From contig JAJZBV010000005.1 of assembly GCA_021851785.1 (NCBI GenBank), positions 1 to 64,000 on the forward strand: DNA of 64,000 nt. Reading direction: 5' to 3'. Position numbers and translations under genes: made by a program. Shown here piece after piece: positions 17,249 to 25,433 of this stretch (positions are counted from its first letter, which is position 1; each line of letters opens with the position of its first letter). The stretch is from Pseudomonadota bacterium (GTDB taxonomy: Bacteria; Pseudomonadota; Alphaproteobacteria; Acetobacterales; Acetobacteraceae). The notes beneath the pieces were generated by a model. That model searched no databases and had not been told where the DNA came from. It saw only the letters and a list, made by a program, of their open reading frames with translations.

Positions 17249-18364
17249 ATGCCCAGCCCGCCGCCAGAACTCCTCGTTTCCTATCGGCCAGCGAATTTCC
17301 AGGAACGCGGCCTCGCCGTGCCGTTCACCGCGCCGGCGCTCGCCGGGGCGCGGGTGCGCCTCGGCGGGCGGGAGGCCGGCGGGTTCGAGGTCATCCTTCC
17401 CAACCCCTCCGGCAGCCGCGGCGTTTACATCATGCCCTGGGCGGCGGCGCGGGACACGTTCCGGCCGAGCGTGCATGACCATCTGCTCGCGACCGCGCTC
17501 GGCGCGATGGCGGATTTCACCCCCGCCTCGCTTCGTCGCGCGGCGCATGCCGTCGCCGCTGGCGGGGCGGCGGGGCGGGTCGCGCGGCGGGCGGCGGAAG
17601 CGGCGATGGCGGCCGAGCGCAAGCACGTGCTGCAAACCCATTTCCATCTCCTGCTCGGCTTGATCCGTGCGACCGAGCCGCCCGGTGCCCATCCCCTGCC
17701 CCCGGAACGGGAGGAGCAGGCAAAGCTCGAGCGCCGTGCCGGCGCCGCCGTCCTCCACCTCGCGCGGACGCTCGCCACCACCACCGCAACCATCGCCGGC
17801 TGGATCGAAGCCCTTGCCACCCTGTTCGCGCCGGTCGGTGTCGGCCCCTCGGCACAGGAGGCGTTTCTGCCCCGCCTGCTCGCCGCGTTGACCCGGTTCA
17901 GCAAGGATGTCGAGGATCGCGGCCGGACTGGCGGCGAGGCGTTCACGCCGGCACGCCTCCTCGCGCGTCACGCCGCGACCACCGCGACCTTCACCCGCGC
18001 CGCCTTGGCCGCCGCGGCCGCGCTTCTTGCCGATCCCTTCGCGCTGGCCCGGATGTGGCAAACCGACCGCGCCGCCGTCGCCGCCGCCGTCGTCCGCACC
18101 GATTGGCTGCTCGATGGCTGGGCACAGGTTCTGGTGCTCTGGCAGAACGCCGCCGGCGGCGAGCAAACCGTGCTCGACGAAATCCTCCGCATCGTGCCGC
18201 ATCTGCCGACCGATGTCCTCGGCGATCAGACAAGCGAGGATGAAACCCTGCCCTTGGCGCCCCGCCGCAAGGCCGCCGCGTTTCGCCCGATGACCTGTGC
18301 TGGCGGGATCCTGGCGCGGAACGAGGCGCTCCGTGCCCTGTCGCTCGGTACGCTGGCGGCATGA
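17249..18364 (+). CDS. Protein of unknown function, first gene of an orphan pair
   Basis: I do not recognise this 371-residue protein. The N-terminal 70 residues (LLVSYRPANFQERGLAVPF, GGFEVILPNPSG, GVYIMPW) look like a compact beta-rich domain. The rest is Ala/Leu/Arg-rich and predicted to be helical. No signal peptide, membrane helix or catalytic motif is visible. ATG 17249 is preferred over TTG 17228, with weak support. The stop overlaps the start of the next gene by four bases (ATGA), so the two are translationally coupled. Codon use matches the chromosome, so recent transfer is not indicated. Coding status is supported by frame, length and the coupling. Confidence 0.72.
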   Translation: MPSPPPELLVSYRPANFQERGLAVPFTAPALAGARVRLGGREAGGFEVILPNPSGSRGVYIMPWAAARDTFRPSVHDHLLATALGAMADFTPASLRRAAHAVAAGGAAGRVARRAAEAAMAAERKHVLQTHFHLLLGLIRATEPPGAHPLPPEREEQAKLERRAGAAVLHLARTLATTTATIAGWIEALATLFAPVGVGPSAQEAFLPRLLAALTRFSKDVEDRGRTGGEAFTPARLLARHAATTATFTRAALAAAAALLADPFALARMWQTDRAAVAAAVVRTDWLLDGWAQVLVLWQNAAGGEQTVLDEILRIVPHLPTDVLGDQTSEDETLPLAPRRKAAAFRPMTCAGGILARNEALRALSLGTLAA

Positions 18365-19614
18365 GCGGCGGCGTCTCGACCATCGGGCCGGCCGAGATCA
18401 AGGCGCTGCGCCGCCTGCTCGTCGATGCCCGCGCCGATCAGATCACCCGCGTCGTCGCGATGATCGATTCCCTGCCCGAGCGCGGCGAGGCCGATGATCT
18501 GCTCACCCCGTTCCGCGCCCGCCTGGCCGAAATCAACCCGCCGCGTCCGCTCAATTTCCCCCGCCTCCTGTTCATCCCGATCGATCCGCTCATCGTTCCC
18601 GGGCCACGCTGGCGGCGCGGGACGCTGGGCGTGCCGCGCACCGTGCTCACCCCGCTCGCGCGCCATGTCGGCCGCGCCCTCGCCGAGGACGCCACCGCCA
18701 TCGAGGCGATGATCGCCGGGCGCAGCGTCGCCGACCGGGCGGTGATCCATGCCGCCGGCGCCAAGCTCTGGCCGGCCGCGGCGCGCGTTCTGACCAGCGC
18801 CTCGCCGCCGCCGGACTGGCAGGACGCGACCGGCCTCCCGGTCAGCGACCATGCCGCCATCGCCGGCGCCATCGCGGTCCTCCTCGCCCAGGCCGTCCCG
18901 ATCCAGAGACTGGTCGATGGGCTGAGCGGCGGTGAAGCGCCGGACGACGCCGAAATGGCGCTCCGCGCCATCCTCGCCAGCGCCGCCGAGCGGGGCAGCC
19001 AAGCCCTCGCGGTGATGATCGCGCTCCTCATGAACCGCTTGCCCAGCTTTTCGCGCCTCCCCGAACTCGCCCGCGAAATCGCCGCCGCCCAGGACAAGGA
19101 CGGGCGCATGGCCGCCGAACGCGCGACCGAGCATACCCTGGAGAGCCTGGCAAACAGCCCCGCCATCGCGCTCGCCGCGAACGGCACCGGCGGCCTTGTC
19201 CATGCCGCCGAAACCATCGCTCATGCCACCACCTTGCTCACCGGACTTGCCGAGCAATCCGCGGCGCGCCCCGACCGGCAGCTCCTGATCGACGAATTGC
19301 GCCGCTCGATCGACCGCGCCTGTCGGGATTCCTTCTCTCTCCTGCTCGAACGCCATCTGCTCGCCCCGCTCGCCAGCCTCGCCACCGTCGATGATGACAC
19401 CATCACCGGGCTGGAAGCCGTCGCCCGTGATCTCCGCGCCTTCGAGCAGGCCAGCCGCCAAGCCGGCAGCGGCGAACTCTATGACCGCATCCTGCGTGAC
19501 GCCGGCAAGCGCATCGCCGCGACCGCCCTGCCGCGGATCGACCGCATGCGGCTCGTCGAAATCCTCAATAATTCCGACACCGCGCTGGCCCTGCTCGGCG
19601 CCCGTCCGTCCTGA
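18361..19614 (+). CDS. Protein of unknown function, second gene of an orphan pair
   Basis: This 417-residue protein is largely alpha-helical by composition (many Ala, Leu, Arg, Glu). It has no recognised motif, signal peptide or membrane segment. Segments such as LLVDARADQITRVVAMIDSL and NFPRLLFIPIDPLIVPGPRW near the start could be family landmarks. It begins in an ATGA overlap with the previous unknown gene and ends 59 bases before hisZ, where a separate promoter-like site lies. The pair is probably one unit whose products act together; the function is unknown. A structural scaffold or regulator is as likely as an enzyme. Confidence 0.72.
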   Translation: MSGGVSTIGPAEIKALRRLLVDARADQITRVVAMIDSLPERGEADDLLTPFRARLAEINPPRPLNFPRLLFIPIDPLIVPGPRWRRGTLGVPRTVLTPLARHVGRALAEDATAIEAMIAGRSVADRAVIHAAGAKLWPAAARVLTSASPPPDWQDATGLPVSDHAAIAGAIAVLLAQAVPIQRLVDGLSGGEAPDDAEMALRAILASAAERGSQALAVMIALLMNRLPSFSRLPELAREIAAAQDKDGRMAAERATEHTLESLANSPAIALAANGTGGLVHAAETIAHATTLLTGLAEQSAARPDRQLLIDELRRSIDRACRDSFSLLLERHLLAPLASLATVDDDTITGLEAVARDLRAFEQASRQAGSGELYDRILRDAGKRIAATALPRIDRMRLVEILNNSDTALALLGARPS

Positions 19615-19636
19615 GCGGCGCATCGCGGGCATTACC

Positions 19637-19664
19637 TTGCTTTCGCCCCGGCCGGTGCTATAGC
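19637..19664 (+). promoter_or_regulatory. Putative promoter giving a leaderless hisZ transcript
   Basis: TTGCTT (19637-19642) and TATAGC (19659-19664) are 16 bases apart. The -10 hexamer ends 9 bases before the hisZ ATG, so transcription would begin at or within a few bases of the start codon. No ribosome site precedes hisZ. Confidence 0.5.
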
Positions 19665-19673
19665 CCAGCACCG

Positions 19674-20834
19674 ATGACCGACGATCCCCCCCCGAACCCC
19701 GCTTTGCTGCCGGCGGGTTTGCGCGACGTGCTGCCGCCCGAGGCCGAAACCGAAGCCGCGGCGGTCGAGGCGTTGATGACGGTGTTCGCCGCGCACGGCT
19801 ATCAGCGCGTCAAACCGCCGCTTCTCGAATTCGAGGACAGCCTGCTCGCCGGCACCGGCGGCGCGGTCGCCGACCAGACCTTCCGGCTGATGGACCCGGC
19901 GAGCCACCGGATGATGGCGCTGCGTTCGGATACCACGCCGCAGATCGCCCGCATCGCGACCACGCGGCTCGCCGATGCGCCCCGCCCGCTCCGCCTCTCC
20001 TATGCCGGCCAATGTCTCCGCGTGCGGGCAACCCAACTCGCGCCCGAGCGCCAGATCGCCCAGGCCGGCATCGAGCTGATCGGCGCCGACAGTCCGGCCG
20101 CCGATGCCGAGCTGGTTCTGGTCGCCGCCGAGGCGCTGGCGGCGCTCGGTCTCCGCCGGGTCAGCGTCGATCTCACCGCGCCGCCGCTGATCCCGGCCCT
20201 GCTCGATGACGCTGGCCTCGCCGCGCCGGCGCGAAGCGCGCTCGCCCGCGCGCTCGACCGCAAGGATGCCGCCGCCGTCCAGGCGCTGGCCGGGAAGCTG
20301 GCGCCGACGCTGATCGATCTCCTGCTCGCCGCCGGCGCCGCGGAGCGTGCGCTCCAAGCCCTCCGTGCCGCCGCCCTGCCCGGGCCGGCGCGCGCCCAGG
20401 CGCTTCGGCTCGAGGAAACCGTGGCCGCGATCGCCGCGCGGGCGCCGGGGCTCGGCCTCGCCGGCCTCACCGTGACCGTCGATCCGGTCGAATTCCGCGG
20501 CTATCGCTATCACACCGGCCTCTGCATGACGGTCTACGCCCCCGGCCGCAACGAAGAACTCGGCCGCGGCGGGCGCTATCTCTGCGGGGAAGAACCCGCC
20601 GCCGGCCTTACCTTGCACCCGGACGCGGTGCTGCGCGCGGCGCCGCGGCGCACACCAAGGCGGCGCGTCTACCTGCCGCCGAACGCCGATCCCGAGCGCG
20701 CGCGGGCGCTCCGCGCCGAGGGCTATGCGACCGTCGCGGCGCTGACGGCGGTCGAACCGATCGCCGAGGCGCGCCGCCTCGGCTGCGCCCTGGTGCTGCT
20801 CGCCGACGGCGTGCGGCCGGTTTCTGGAGAGTGA
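19674..20834 (+). CDS. hisZ: ATP phosphoribosyltransferase regulatory subunit HisZ
   Basis: HisZ is a histidyl-tRNA-synthetase-like protein that activates short-form HisG in the first step of histidine synthesis. The 386 residues show the class II synthetase fold landmarks: [13 protein letters not shown] at the start, [16 protein letters not shown], and the motif-2-like [27 protein letters not shown] and the late [10 protein letters not shown] follow. It is not adjacent to hisG, which must be elsewhere. The start lacks a ribosome site and lies at the predicted transcription start. purA follows after four bases. Confidence 0.93.
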   Translation: MTDDPPPNPALLPAGLRDVLPPEAETEAAAVEALMTVFAAHGYQRVKPPLLEFEDSLLAGTGGAVADQTFRLMDPASHRMMALRSDTTPQIARIATTRLADAPRPLRLSYAGQCLRVRATQLAPERQIAQAGIELIGADSPAADAELVLVAAEALAALGLRRVSVDLTAPPLIPALLDDAGLAAPARSALARALDRKDAAAVQALAGKLAPTLIDLLLAAGAAERALQALRAAALPGPARAQALRLEETVAAIAARAPGLGLAGLTVTVDPVEFRGYRYHTGLCMTVYAPGRNEELGRGGRYLCGEEPAAGLTLHPDAVLRAAPRRTPRRRVYLPPNADPERARALRAEGYATVAALTAVEPIAEARRLGCALVLLADGVRPVSGE

Positions 20835-20838
20835 GACG

Positions 20839-22128
20839 ATGGCCAATGTCGCGGTGATCGGGGCGCAATGGGGCGACGAGGGCAAGGGCAAGGTGGTCGA
20901 TTGGCTGGCCAGCCGCGCCGATATCGTGGTCCGCTTCCAGGGCGGGCACAATGCCGGGCATACGCTGGTGGTCGGCGGAGAGACCTACAAGCTCTCGCTG
21001 CTACCGAGCGGCGTCGTGCGAGGCAAGCTCGGCATCATCGGCAATGGCGTGGTGATCGACCCCGAGGCGCTGCTCGACGAGATCGCCCGCGTCGAAGGGC
21101 AGGGGCTTGCCGTCGGGCCGGATAATCTCCGCGTCGCCGAAAACGCGCCCCTGATCCTGCCGCTGCACGCCGCCCTCGACAAGGCGCGCGAGACGGCGCG
21201 AGGCGAACGCAAGATCGGCACCACCGGGCGCGGCATCGGCCCGGCTTACGAGGACAAGGTGGCGCGGCGGGCGATCAGGGTCTGCGATCTCGCCGAGCCG
21301 GCGACGCTTTCGGCCAAGCTCGACGAATTGCTGCTGCACCACAACACCCTGCTCGCCGGGCTCGGCGCGCCGGTGTTCGACAAGGCCGCTCTGCTCGCGG
21401 CCCTTCTCGCGCTCGCGCCGCGCCTGCTTCCCTTCGCCGAGCCGGTCTGGGAGCGGCTCGATGAGGCGCGCCGCGCCGGGCGGCGGATTTTGTTCGAGGG
21501 CGCGCAGGCGGTGATGCTCGATGTCGATCACGGCACCTACCCCTTCGTCACCTCGTCCAACACCGTCGCGGCGACGGCGGCCTCCGGCGCCGGGGTCGGC
21601 CCCGGCGCGGTCGGGTTCGTGCTCGGCATCGCCAAAGCCTACTCGACCCGCGTCGGCGCCGGCCCGTTCCCGACCGAGCTTGTGGACGCGACCGGGCAGA
21701 TGCTCGGCGATCGCGGCCGCGAATTCGGCACCGTCACCGGGCGGCGGCGGCGCTGCGGCTGGTTTGACGCCGCCCTCGTGCGCCAGGCGGTCAAGGTCGG
21801 CGGCATCCATGGCCTCGCGCTCACCAAGCTCGACGTGCTCGATGGCTTGCCGGAACTGCGCATCAATACCGGCTATCGGATCGGTGACAAAATTTTTTCC
21901 CGGCTGCCCGCCGCCCCTGGCGCGCAAGCCGCGGCAGAGCCGATCTTCGAGACCATCGAAGGCTGGTCGGGCTCGACCCGCGGCGCCCGCTCCTGGGCGG
22001 ATCTGCCGGCGCAGGCGGTGAAATACGTCCGCCGCATCGAGGAACTGGTGGAGGCGCCGGTGACGCTGCTCTCGACCAGCCCGGAGCGCGACGACACCAT
22101 CCTGGTGCGCGACCCGTTCGAGGGGTGA
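20839..22128 (+). CDS. purA: Adenylosuccinate synthetase
   Basis: PurA joins IMP and aspartate using GTP, the first committed AMP step. The 429-residue protein has the P-loop-like [15 protein letters not shown] at residues 8-22, the GGHNAGHT motif at about 36-43, [11 protein letters not shown] in the IMP site, and [19 protein letters not shown] plus [13 protein letters not shown] later. All are in order and the length is standard. It follows hisZ after four bases, and GTGAG lies just upstream of the ATG. The downstream gene converges with a gap of six bases. Confidence 0.97.
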   Translation: MANVAVIGAQWGDEGKGKVVDWLASRADIVVRFQGGHNAGHTLVVGGETYKLSLLPSGVVRGKLGIIGNGVVIDPEALLDEIARVEGQGLAVGPDNLRVAENAPLILPLHAALDKARETARGERKIGTTGRGIGPAYEDKVARRAIRVCDLAEPATLSAKLDELLLHHNTLLAGLGAPVFDKAALLAALLALAPRLLPFAEPVWERLDEARRAGRRILFEGAQAVMLDVDHGTYPFVTSSNTVAATAASGAGVGPGAVGFVLGIAKAYSTRVGAGPFPTELVDATGQMLGDRGREFGTVTGRRRRCGWFDAALVRQAVKVGGIHGLALTKLDVLDGLPELRINTGYRIGDKIFSRLPAAPGAQAAAEPIFETIEGWSGSTRGARSWADLPAQAVKYVRRIEELVEAPVTLLSTSPERDDTILVRDPFEG

Positions 22129-22134
22129 GGGGCG

Positions 22135-22578
22135 CTATTCGCGCCCTCCCGTCTCGGCCTCGTCCATCTCCGCTTCCAGGGCCGCGATCTCGGCGTCGCT
22201 GAAGCCGAAATGATGAGCGATCTCATGCACCACGACATTGCGCACGAGAGCGGCGAGATCGACCTCGGTCTCGATCCATTCGAGCAGGATCGGCAAGCGG
22301 TAGAGCAGGATGGTGTCGGGCGGACGGGCGAGATCATCGACGCTTTTTTGGCCGAGCGGCGTGCCGCGATAGAGCCCGGTCAGATCCCAGCCCGCCTCCA
22401 GCTCCATCTCGCGGAGCGTGGCCTCGTCGGGCATGTCCTCGACCATGATCGCAACGCCGTCGAGATGGCGGGAAAGCCGTGGCGGAATGGCGGCCAAGGC
22501 CTGTTCGGCGAGGGCGACGATGACGTCCTCGCCTGGGGGAAAGAGAGGCGTGGGAAAAAGAGGGGTGGGCGCGGCCAT
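22135..22578 (-). CDS. Zinicin-like metallopeptidase family protein
   Basis: The 147-residue protein ends with the zinc-protease motif HEIAHHFGFSD at residues 118-128 (His118, Glu119, His122, Asp128). DTILLYRLPIL lies before it. This is the minimal metallopeptidase family (DUF1025 type, zinicin-like) found in many Proteobacteria and Actinobacteria. Substrates are not known and catalytic activity is inferred from the intact motif. ATG 22578 is used. The stop faces the purA stop across six bases. Confidence 0.87.
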   Translation of the reverse strand: MAAPTPLFPTPLFPPGEDVIVALAEQALAAIPPRLSRHLDGVAIMVEDMPDEATLREMELEAGWDLTGLYRGTPLGQKSVDDLARPPDTILLYRLPILLEWIETEVDLAALVRNVVVHEIAHHFGFSDAEIAALEAEMDEAETGGRE

Positions 22579-22656
22579 GGCGCCATCGGGCCAGAGCCGC
22601 CGAGCGCCGTCAAGGGGAGCGGCCAGCGGAAGGGAGTAGGAAGAATTTGGGAAGAG

Positions 22657-22697
22657 CCAGGGCGCCGCCCTGGACCCGCTGGGGCCAGCGGCCCCAG
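22657..22697. repeat. Two adjacent perfect hairpins between the zinicin-like gene and the CDF gene
   Basis: CCAGGGCG/CGCCCTGG (22657-22664 and 22666-22673, one-base centre) is followed after five bases by CTGGGGCC/GGCCCCAG (22679-22686 and 22690-22697). No T-tract follows, so a simple terminator is unlikely. A dispersed palindromic repeat is the more likely reading. Confidence 0.7.
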
Positions 22698-22788
22698 ACC
22701 CGCATCCTGGAAAAGGAGGCGGTCAGCGCGTGACGCTGCGGCCGGGCTCTGCTAGAGCGCGGCGAGAGGGTCATGGGGTCGCGAGCGC

Positions 22789-23676
22789 ATGGGGCGATAT
22801 AAGGGCGTTGCGCTCGGCAGCATCGCCGTCAGTGTTCCGGTGATCGCCATCAAGGGGCTCGCCTGGTGGCATACCGGCGGTGCGGCGCTGTTTTCGGACG
22901 CGCTGGAGAGCCTGATCCACCCGGCCACCGCACTGCTGACCTTCGGCGCGCTCTGGATCGCCTCGCGCCCGGCCGACAGCAATCACCCGTTCGGCCACGG
23001 CAAGGCGGAATTCTTCGCCGCCGTCATCGAGGGCGGGCTGATCGTCGCCGCTGCCGGGACGATTTTGCAGCACGCCTGGCTGGTCTGGCGCGGCGGGCCG
23101 GTATTGCTCGACCCGATCCTCGGCCTCGCCCTCAATGGCGGCGCGACGCTGCTCAACGGCGCCTGGGGCCTGGTTCTGGTCCGCGCCGGGCGGCGGCTGC
23201 GCTCGCCGGCGTTCAGGGCGGACGGGCTGCATCTCCTCACCGATGTCGCGACCTCGGCCGGCCTTCTCCTCGGCCTCGTGCTCGCCCTCGTCACCGGCGC
23301 CCTCTGGCTCGACCCGCTGCTCGCCGCCGCCACCGCGGTCTATGTCCTGGTCACCGGGTTTTTCCTGATCCGCGCCTCGGTGGACGGGCTGATGGACGCG
23401 GCGCCGAGCCCGGCGGTGGTGGCACGGATCAAGACGCTGGTCGCCGAGCACGCGGCGGGCGCGCTCGAGGTGCATGATCTCCGCACCCGGAACGCCGGGC
23501 AGACGACGTTTTTGCAATTCCATCTCGTTGTACCCGGCGGGATGACGGTTGACGAGGCGCATGCCATCTGCGATCGGATCGAAGCGGCGCTGCGCAACGA
23601 AATGGCCGGGCTGGTCGCCACCATTCATGTCGAACCCGAGAGCAAGGCAAAGCATCACGGCGTGGTCGTGGTCTGA
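22789..23676 (+). CDS. Cation diffusion facilitator (CDF) metal transporter
   Basis: The 295-residue protein has about six membrane helices and the CDF marks. ALFSDALESLIH supplies Asp37 and neighbouring acidic and His residues of the first metal site. NHPFGHGKAEFF (65-76) is the cytosolic signature. GLHLLTDVATS in helix 5 supplies the second His/Asp pair. The C-terminal soluble domain ends with LVATIHVEPESK. CDF proteins export Zn, Fe, Mn, Co or Cd by proton exchange; the metal cannot be assigned from sequence here. A tonB-like gene follows after seven bases. Confidence 0.92.
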   Translation: MGRYKGVALGSIAVSVPVIAIKGLAWWHTGGAALFSDALESLIHPATALLTFGALWIASRPADSNHPFGHGKAEFFAAVIEGGLIVAAAGTILQHAWLVWRGGPVLLDPILGLALNGGATLLNGAWGLVLVRAGRRLRSPAFRADGLHLLTDVATSAGLLLGLVLALVTGALWLDPLLAAATAVYVLVTGFFLIRASVDGLMDAAPSPAVVARIKTLVAEHAAGALEVHDLRTRNAGQTTFLQFHLVVPGGMTVDEAHAICDRIEAALRNEMAGLVATIHVEPESKAKHHGVVVV

Positions 23677-23683
23677 TCCCGCC

Positions 23684-24463
23684 ATGCGCGCCGCCTTGCC
23701 GATCTCACGCCCGGCGGGCGGCGGCGTGAGGCGCGCCTTCGCGGTCTCCGCCGGGGCGCATCTCTTCGTCCTGGCGCTGCTGCTGCTCCGCATCGTGCCT
23801 TTCGGCACGCCGGTCAAGGAGGCGGAACCACCGCTCGCCAAGGTCGAGCTGGTCGTCCAGGACACGCCGACGGTCGGCGACGGTCCGCGCGAGAAGCCGC
23901 AAAAACCGGCGCCAACCCCCGCCGCGCCGATGGCCGAGGCGACGCCGGACGCCAAGGCCGCGGCCCAGCCGACGCCGCCGCTCCCCCCCCTCCCGGAGGC
24001 GGACAAGCCCGATCAGGTGACGCTCCCGAAGACCGAGAAAACCGCCGCCGCCGCCGCCCAAGCCCGCCCGGCGCCGCCGACCCCGCCGGCCCGCCCGAGC
24101 CACGCCGCCCCGGCGGTCAGGCTCGGCCTCGGCGGCGACCCTGGCACCGGCCTCGTCACCGGCCCCAACGTCATCCCCGCCGGGCCCGATTCGACCGTCC
24201 ATAACATCCCCCCCGCCTATCCGGAGGCGGCGGCGATGCTGCATGAGCAGGGGCGGGTCATGCTCCTCGTGCATGTCGCTCCCGACGGCAGCACGGCGGC
24301 GGTGGACGTGGTCGAGAGTTCCGGCTACCTGCTGCTCGATCGCGCAGCACACGACGCGGTGGCGAAATGGCGCTTTCGCCCCGCCACGTCCAACGGCGCG
24401 CCGGTGGCCTCGGAGATGCCGATCGAGATCAATTTCGATCTCGAGAGCAAGCGGGCACGCTAG
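23684..24463 (+). CDS. Energy transducer TonB
   Basis: The 259-residue protein has an N-terminal membrane anchor (AHLFVLALLLLRIVPF), then a long Pro/Ala/Lys-rich periplasmic linker. The C-terminal TonB domain includes IPPAYPEAAAMLHEQGRVML, VESSGYLLLDRAAHDAVAKWRF and EMPIEINFDL. TonB transmits the proton-motive force to outer-membrane receptors. No exbB or exbD is adjacent. ATG 23684 comes soon after the CDF stop. The TAG stop lies inside the left terminal repeat of a palindromic element, so the last residues may have been altered by its insertion. Confidence 0.92.
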   Translation: MRAALPISRPAGGGVRRAFAVSAGAHLFVLALLLLRIVPFGTPVKEAEPPLAKVELVVQDTPTVGDGPREKPQKPAPTPAAPMAEATPDAKAAAQPTPPLPPLPEADKPDQVTLPKTEKTAAAAAQARPAPPTPPARPSHAAPAVRLGLGGDPGTGLVTGPNVIPAGPDSTVHNIPPAYPEAAAMLHEQGRVMLLVHVAPDGSTAAVDVVESSGYLLLDRAAHDAVAKWRFRPATSNGAPVASEMPIEINFDLESKRAR

Positions 24464-24626
24464 CAGGCTGCGGAAAAACTGGATCGGTCGGTCCGACGGC
24501 ACCTTTCCGCGCAGGATTCGTCCAAGGCTTGCAACGATGCAAAAACATCGTTGCTGCACCTTGTCCTTTCCTGCACGAAAATTCGCTCGCCAGACCTCAA
24601 CGACCAGTTTTTCCGCAGCCTGCTAG
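24460..24626. mobile_element. MITE-like palindromic element 1 with 23-bp perfect terminal inverted repeats
   Basis: CTAGCAGGCTGCGGAAAAAC at 24460-24479 (plus TGG to 24482) is repeated perfectly in inverse at 24604-24626, bounding 167 bases. An inner hairpin GCAACGATG/CATCGTTGC lies at 24531-24539 and 24546-24554. No transposase is encoded, so it would be non-autonomous. It begins exactly at the tonB stop codon. Confidence 0.75.
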
Positions 24627-24730
24627 AGCAACATCCGTTCAGACAGAATCATCTGAACGGATTAAGTTGCTCGCCAAAACAAAGAGATAGAGAAATATCC
24701 GTGAGCCAATGCGAACGGATGTTGCTCTAG
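24623..24730. mobile_element. Palindromic element 2 with 18-bp perfect terminal inverted repeats
   Basis: CTAGAGCAACATCCGTTC at 24623-24640 is repeated in inverse at 24713-24730. Its left part also folds alone: ATCCGTTCAGA/TCTGAACGGAT at 24633-24643 and 24652-24662, with GAGCAAC/GTTGCTC outside it. It shares CTAG with element 1. Confidence 0.72.
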
Positions 24731-24830
24731 AGTGGGATGACATCGCCTTCGCTCAGCCATCCCCCTCCAAATCTTTGTTTGATCGCGTGATTCAGGCCTA
24801 AGGCCGATTCCGCCCCCGGTCATCCCGCTC
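24730..24830. repeat. Palindromic element 3, imperfect 12-bp terminal repeats
   Basis: GAGTGGGATGAC at 24730-24741 pairs with GTCATCCCGCTC at 24819-24830 with one mismatch. A GGCCT/AGGCC palindrome lies inside near 24795-24805. It abuts element 2 at CTAG. No coding capacity is seen. Confidence 0.6.
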
Positions 24831-24878
24831 CAGGTGATCGCCCCGCCATCAAATCCAGCCTCCCGGAAGCCGCCGGGG

Positions 24879-25433
24879 TCAGGTCGCGCGCGAGGCGGAT
24901 TCGACCAGGCGCTTGATCGGATCCCAGGCGAAAGCGATCTGCGCCAGCTTCTGGCCGGCGACGCGGGTGTGGCTTTCGGCGACCGCGCGGCCGCCGAGAT
25001 GCTGGTAGAAAAACCGGCTCGGATTGTCGCGCAGCACCCAGAGGAAGACCGAGCGGCAGCCGATCCCCGCGAGATGCGCCGCGGTGGTCGCGAGCAAGAG
25101 CCGGCCGAGCCCGCGCTCGCGCCAGTCATCGAGGATATAGAGAGTTTCAATCTCGCCATCGGCGAGGCCGCTGCCGCGGGTCGCGGTGACGAAGCCGATG
25201 ACGCGCCCGCCGGGCGCCAGGCTGCTGGGCAGGTCGCGGCCCGACGCGGTCAAGACATGGACACTGGCGCCGCCGCGAATGGTGCTGTCGTAATAGGCGG
25301 CCTGACGTGGCACCGAGAGCCGGGCGAGATAGTCATCGGGCAGGATCCCGGGATAGGCGCTGCGCCAGGCGGCGACATGCACCGCGCCGATCGCCGCCGC
25401 ATCGGCCGGGCGGGCGCGGCGGATGGTGATCAC
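24879..25433 (-). CDS. GNAT family N-acetyltransferase
   Basis: The 184-residue protein has the GNAT acetyl-CoA-binding motif in EIETLYILDDWRERGLGRLLLATT and a later SVFLWVLRDNPSRFFYQHLGG. Both are typical for acyltransferases of this superfamily. The substrate (amine, amino acid, protein or drug) cannot be told. The start is GTG 25433, overlapping the rsmB stop by four bases (GTGA), so translation is coupled. It is the last gene of the minus-strand chain ggt-like, mini-ORF, rsmB, GNAT. Confidence 0.88.
   Translation of the reverse strand: MITIRRARPADAAAIGAVHVAAWRSAYPGILPDDYLARLSVPRQAAYYDSTIRGGASVHVLTASGRDLPSSLAPGGRVIGFVTATRGSGLADGEIETLYILDDWRERGLGRLLLATTAAHLAGIGCRSVFLWVLRDNPSRFFYQHLGGRAVAESHTRVAGQKLAQIAFAWDPIKRLVESASRAT

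Larger units (their letters stand above)
24464..24878. other. Non-coding region filled by three palindromic elements
   Basis: The gap between tonB and the GNAT gene contains no credible gene. It is almost completely taken up by the three repeat elements listed separately, which abut each other at CTAG sequences. Confidence 0.75.

Noticed and set aside
22681-22697. Second hairpin as an intrinsic terminator
   Set aside because: No T-tract follows on either strand and a second palindrome adjoins it, so a dispersed repeat is more likely.
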